A stretch of DNA of 64,000 bases from Sipunculus nudus (lineage: Eukaryota; Annelida; Sipuncula; Golfingiida; Sipunculidae): NCBI GenBank assembly GCA_026874595.1, contig CM049319.1:61760917-61824916 (forward strand), written 5' to 3'. Numbering within the stretch: the first letter of the stretch is position 1; every line of letters starts with the position of its first letter. Position numbers and translations under genes: made by a program. Shown here piece by piece: positions 59,160 to 64,000 of this stretch. Under the pieces are notes generated by a model that worked only from the letters and a program-made list of their open reading frames with translations, searched no databases and was not told the origin of the DNA.

Positions 59160-60140
59160 AGACATTGTCATTAATCATGTGTTACGACCATCATGAGATC
59201 ACAGCGAAATCGATGAAGATCATCACAACAGTACAACATTGATGGAGTGACGGGGAATGAAACCGCACTCACTAGTTTTAATGTGGGATTCCCTGGCATT
59301 GAGATGACTCCATGATCGCTGCCTTTAAATGAAGACCAGACTGGGCGACATGCCCGTCCTTTAGCTAATTCAGTTGTCACACCGACTTTAGTTACACAGA
59401 CTTGTGATTACTCTTAGAAGCAGGTGACCTTTGACCCATGCCTCAGACCCAATCTAAGCAGGCAGCCGGCCAACACAAGAACTACAAACCTACAGATCAT
59501 TTCCATTAAGCCTGCCTGCTTCTAAGTAACAAAATCCCCTCTCCAGGACGCCTTACACAAAGAGAACAATTTTTGACAAACCATAAATTCTCAGTGGAGA
59601 ATAAACCACCTAAGACATGTGATTTATTTCCCAACGCATAAAAGGGGATTGCCTCTTGGAGTAGGCTGGTCTACAATGCCTTTCTTTACTGGCTCCCGTC
59701 AAAAATTATTAGTTTGCTTGCCACCTTGTGCTATTGGCACAAGGCAAGTAAGATCGTGGCTGCGTATTGACCCACCCGCGGTGTGTAATTATCCAGTCGG
59801 ATAAGAGTGCGGGTAATTACACCAGTATGCACTTCTTATTTCCCCAGATGTAATTAGTTATTGGCGCGCCTGCGTTTAGTTTTCCCCAATTCCAATTTCA
59901 TTAATAGATAATGCGAGAAAGCAATAGGAGAACCCTCCCATGCATGGATTCCTGGGCCCATCAAGCGGGCACAGGAAAATTAAAAATAATTGAATTGGCT
60001 TGAGGCATTTACTTTGGGGGCCATGTTGGTTTTCTGGCCGGAACTGGCCACATGCCATCAAGGTTAGGTCTAGACAACTGAATCTGGTAAAAGGCCATAA
60101 TGACCTGACCAATCAGGGCCAAGAGTGACCTACATCAAAC
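59160..60140. other. Candidate conserved non-coding block with TAATTA cluster
   Basis: About 1 kb of balanced sequence without simple repeats. Three TAATTA-type sites lie within about 75 bp: TGTAATTATCC (about 59785), GGTAATTACACC (59812-59823) and TGTAATTAG (about 59849), followed by GGCGCGCC (59864-59871). Such words bind homeodomain proteins. Frames on both strands overlap and show no known domain. Confidence 0.45.
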
Positions 60141-61430
60141 TGATGAACACACAAACACCATCTCCGTGATCACACACATATTCATTTTGACACCAAATCT
60201 GATGTAGTTTGTTATCATCTTTACTTGGCAGGGTTAGGTATAACTTTTTCTCTTTCCTGCCAAGTTTGGCAGCTTGTTGAAAAATTCACTTGCCCTGATG
60301 TGTTTTTCACCTGCCTGAGTAATGTCAATTGCATATTTTAAAACTATATTGTTCATCTGCCTATCAGCTTTTGATGACATATTTAGACAAAGAGAATTCA
60401 TTTGGAAATAACTCTGCAGAGATGAAGAAAGCATTGATCATAAGTAAACTAATTTAACTAATACCATGCCCTACAGCTATTTTAAATAAAATATTTATTA
60501 ATTTCTTATATAAGAACACAGTCAATTTTTAATGACTGTTTTACTGAATTGATTGGATGAAGAACAGTAATCAAATGTATAAATAATCATTAATAAATGC
60601 AGAAGGATGAATTCAACCTTTTATCTGCCTTACCACAAAGGCAAATACAGGTGCACCTGATGAACAGTCTGAGTCACTGGTCCAGAGCAACCAGACACTT
60701 GTTAATGTCAAACTCTGTTTGTGACTTATCCTTGTGTCATCTATAACATATGACACATATCTGATTAACATGCCAGTGTTTTGCCACCCCAGGTAAATGT
60801 TTTTTTTATATATAGTTTGTCATTTAATAGTATTATTAATGAGAGCAAATGAAGCTTAATGCCAAACGAGCCCTCACACATCCTGTGTCGCCCACATATT
60901 ATCTGACTTTGACACCCAATTTAGATCACTTACAGCTTCCTTACTTGCCTTAATATCATTTTAAATGATACATATCATGTCAAAATGTCAATCTTGTGAC
61001 AAACACAGGGACATTTGTATAATTAAAATGTCACTTAACAGTGATATAATGACACTAAATGAAGTATGATGCACTAAGAATTTGTATGGCACTCCATCTT
61101 ATACACCTGGACATTTTTGTCACTAATTACTTGTCCTAGCTTTGTTTAGTAACTATACCTGTCATTTGGGCTGGAATATAAATATATACATATCAATATA
61201 TAAACTGATGCAAGAGAACTGAAATAACAACTAATGGCTCACAAGTATAATCATAAAAAATGAATATAATCCTCAAAAATTGATTAAACAAAATAACAGT
61301 TTTTTTTCGTTTTTATTTATATTTACAAGGTTTTCAATTAGACTTGCTACTAGGACTTCATTTGTCATAATTAGGGAGAAAAACAGCATCTAAGAATAGT
61401 TTAATGAGGGGCCACCCACAAACAATTGTA
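60141..61430. other. AT-rich desert with a small balanced patch
   Basis: The part at about 60840-60960 (AGCTTAATGCCAAACGAGCC, CTGTGTCGCCCACATATTATC) is more balanced and could be regulatory. Otherwise no feature was recognised. Confidence 0.35.
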
Positions 61431-61434
61431 AGAC

Positions 61435-61915
61435 AATCCACACAGTGATTAGAGACTGTCTCAGTGCCCAGGGACTATCTAGACACAATGTATAAAGACT
61501 TAGAGCATGGGACCATCTAAACACAATGTCTAAAGACAGGTTGCAGGGGGATCATCTTGACACAGTGTCTAGAGACAAGTGTGGATACAAGGTGACTATC
61601 TAGACAGTGTCTAGAGACAGTCTAGATACAGGGGGACCATCTAGACACAGTGTCTAGAGACAGTCTCTGTACAGGGGGGCCATCTAGACATAGCATCTAG
61701 AGACAGTCTTGTTGCAGGGGGATCATCTAGACACAGTGTCTAGAGACAAGTCTTGGTACTGGGGGACCATCTAGACACAGTATCTAGAGACAGTATATGT
61801 GCTGGGGGACCATCTAAACACAATTTCTAGAGACAGAAAGCAGGGGGCTATCTAGATACAGTGTCTAGAGAATGGCATGGAGCACATGGCCATCTAGACA
61901 CAGTGTCTGGAGATT
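61435..61915. repeat. Minisatellite, about 43-bp unit, palindromic CTAGACAC/GTGTCTAG core
   Basis: About 11 units contain CATCTAGACACAGTGTCTAG followed by AGACAGTCT and a G-run (GGGGGACC). Central spacing is 42-45 bp. The core is an inverted repeat: 8-bp arms around a single A. GTCT/AGAC boxes, the half-site of Smad proteins, recur about four times per unit. Confidence 0.9.
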
Positions 61916-62229
61916 ATCTAGGTATGTAGACTATACGAGATTAATATGTATTTAAAGATAGGAAATTATATATTAATTTCGAAGACTGAATCTATCTCAA
62001 AATGAATCTATGCATAACCAGAAAGGAAATGACACCACTTCAGAATGTACAGAATGTATCCTCCTGGGAATATAGAAGAAAGGTACAGCTTTGAAGGGGA
62101 ATACCCTTTTTCAATCCAATCAAAACTCATATTCAGTCAAGAGCTTTTAAAAAAGAACTGAATCAAATCATGGAATCAGAATTAACATGAATGATGTTGG
62201 TGTATCATTCATAATATATGTTATATGTA
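61916..62229. other. AT-rich spacer
   Basis: Nothing was recognised between the 43-bp minisatellite and the next balanced block. Confidence 0.35.
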
Positions 62230-62620
62230 TATATGCAGTATTACTTCAGTTAGTAGCTAATTTATACTGTGGGTGGCTGTGGTAATCACTAGTGGAGCTG
62301 AAACTCTAACACCCTAAAGAAGGCCAGACCAGTCTGATTCAAGCCAAGCTCTGAAGATTAGAACAGCCAATCCATCAGTGGACTAATTGAAATAATTAGC
62401 TGCAAAGCTATCCAAGACACATATGGCCTCTCTGCAAGCAATTTACTAATTGGCAAGAGTAATATATGAATGACTCATCTTTGCTAAACCCACAAGGGAT
62501 CTGTCCAGAGCGAGTGACAGATATTCGTCACAGATCGTATAATGTATGTTGCTTGGCAATATGTTCTGCATTTAATCTCAGTAACCTGGCAGCCATTCTG
62601 ACATTAAGGTAGTGCTCCTG
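62230..62620. other. Candidate conserved non-coding block
   Basis: Moderately balanced, with GGACTAATTGAAATAATTAG (about 62379), GTGGTAATCACTAGTGG (about 62278) and AGTGACAGATATTCGTCAC (about 62512). No coding frame. Confidence 0.35.
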
Positions 62621-64000
62621 TAACATACTTGAAATTACACCTCAAGACACTGAAGAACATATAATATATTTTTAAGATATTATGCAGCCCTTTAGTAGTG
62701 TTTTTTTTTAAATAGGATTCCAATAAATACGTAGGTATAAGGAGTTCCTTTGATAAGGATTTATCTTATTTTTAATTTAGTACCACAATATATAGGTAAC
62801 ATACCTGCTGACTGCAGTTGAGGACACTATCCCATAATATGTCTATACTTCATGTTTGTACACAGAGCCAGAGATAATCCACATGAAATGATCAGACAAA
62901 TTACAACATACTGAAAATTTTAATTGAGCATAATTAATTAGTCATGTAGACATTCCTGAAGTGCAGACTGATGGAATGAACTGAGGAATAGTGGACAAAA
63001 TGTGGTGAAAAAAAATTACTGAGACAAGACCTGCCATCCTTCTTGCAGTGGTTTTTTTCTATTTAAAACAAACCTCTTCCAGTTAGGGATTGTTGGACGA
63101 CTGGGCCTACTTGTCTAAACTTTCAAACTTCCAAATCAGAATTTGTTACAATTAAAGAAAAGTTGCCTGTTTACACCACTTTACCAGCCATTCTATTTAA
63201 CAAATAATAATCGACTTCATCTACTCCTTGACTACATTTTACGCCTACCCTCCTTGTGTATTTAAAAGCCCAAGTGCATTGTGGGTAAAGGATTTCTTTA
63301 CCCACAATCCCTAATCAGATGAGTCAGTCTAACTCTTGTGAATATGATTATGTACATGTGGCCTCTTCAACAGGTCTCAAACCCTGGTATAATTTTAAAA
63401 AAAAGTCTATCTACTTGTATATACAGAATATATTAATTTTGACTATAGGAGCAGCAAACTCAATCAAAAAGATTCACAGAAATAACTTCTTTCAAGCTGA
63501 TAGCAAGGACAGCTGCTATGTGAGATTCACCTGTGGTTGTCAATAATTAGTTGTGAGACCAAAATTGGATATATAAACAGTGCAATCTCATGACTGCTGT
63601 TTAAAGAATCACTATTTAATATTTAATTTTTAAAGTCACTTGATCTTTGACACTCTCAAGTTATCCAAGATCAAGAATATATAACCTAACTATTACGGTA
63701 TGGGTTCCCATTTGCCTACATTTCATGCCCTGTTTACATCATTTAACTGGCAAAGAAAGGGCATCAGACTATGTCCATTATCTGAGGATCAGTTTGCACA
63801 AAATAAACCTACACTTTTAGTGCCTGGCTTACATCTATTACATTCATAACATAAATATAATAAAAGTATTTTTAATTTGTTATGTATATAGGAAATAGTA
63901 GGGCCACTTATTGATTTATTTTTCATGACAAGTCGAGTGTATCAAGTGATGTTACAAAAAAACATACCGAATATTTGTTGGTTTTCTCCCAAGAAAACAT
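62621..64000. other. AT-rich desert to the end of the window
   Basis: Apart from the strong hairpin at 63278-63308, no gene, repeat family or RNA was recognised. A 75-codon plus-strand frame (63319-63546) is unremarkable. Confidence 0.4.
63278..63308. repeat. Perfect 13-bp inverted repeat with 5-nt loop
   Basis: ATTGTGGGTAAAG, spacer GATTT, then the exact complement CTTTACCCACAAT. It could be a transposon trace, a cruciform, or paired binding sites. Confidence 0.85.

Overview
The window is animal nuclear DNA. It is AT-rich and has no dense operon-like coding. It carries one spliced gene with GT-AG introns, several minisatellites, and many short non-autonomous transposons. Tandem-core-repeat rolling-circle elements, arrays ending in GACGGACGGACA-type runs, tRNA-derived SINEs and an invertebrate-type LIM-only protein together suggest a lophotrochozoan, most likely a bivalve mollusc. 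The organism is an inference; no species can be named from the sequence.

The only gene I can support is a LIM-only (LMO/rhombotin, LMO1/LMO3 type; the fly relative is Beadex/dLMO) gene on the minus strand. Three exons (31351-31573, 17368-17493, 16680-16881) join in frame into a 181-residue protein with two complete LIM zinc-binding domains and a longer than usual Ser/Pro-rich tail. The splice acceptor sits 5 bases before the ATG, so at least one more exon lies at higher coordinates and was not identified. Everything above 31573 is probably upstream intron or promoter territory of this gene.

Layout: 1-12.2 kb is a transposon graveyard made of related repeat families, including a rolling-circle element (7381-9315) inserted into an older repeat and itself split by a further element. 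12.2-15.9 kb is mostly single-copy sequence with an isolated promoter-like site, TA microsatellites and a 40-bp minisatellite that ends next to the gene's 3' UTR. 15.9-31.6 kb is the LMO gene, with a 13.9-kb intron between the two LIM-domain exons. 31.6-64 kb is a gene desert with SINEs, two near-identical 338-bp MITEs, a four-copy unclassified repeat family and four large minisatellites.

Scattered through the intron and desert are blocks of more balanced base composition that are free of simple repeats and rich in homeodomain-type words (TAATTA, CATTAA, ATTAGG). They look like conserved non-coding regulatory elements, as expected around a developmental transcription cofactor. The most unusual object is a 2.2-kb minisatellite (56.56-58.73 kb) of about sixty 34-bp units. 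A typical unit carries an E-box (CACCTG), a forkhead core (GTAAACA) and a GATA core. E-box plus GATA is the composite site that LMO complexes bridge in vertebrates.
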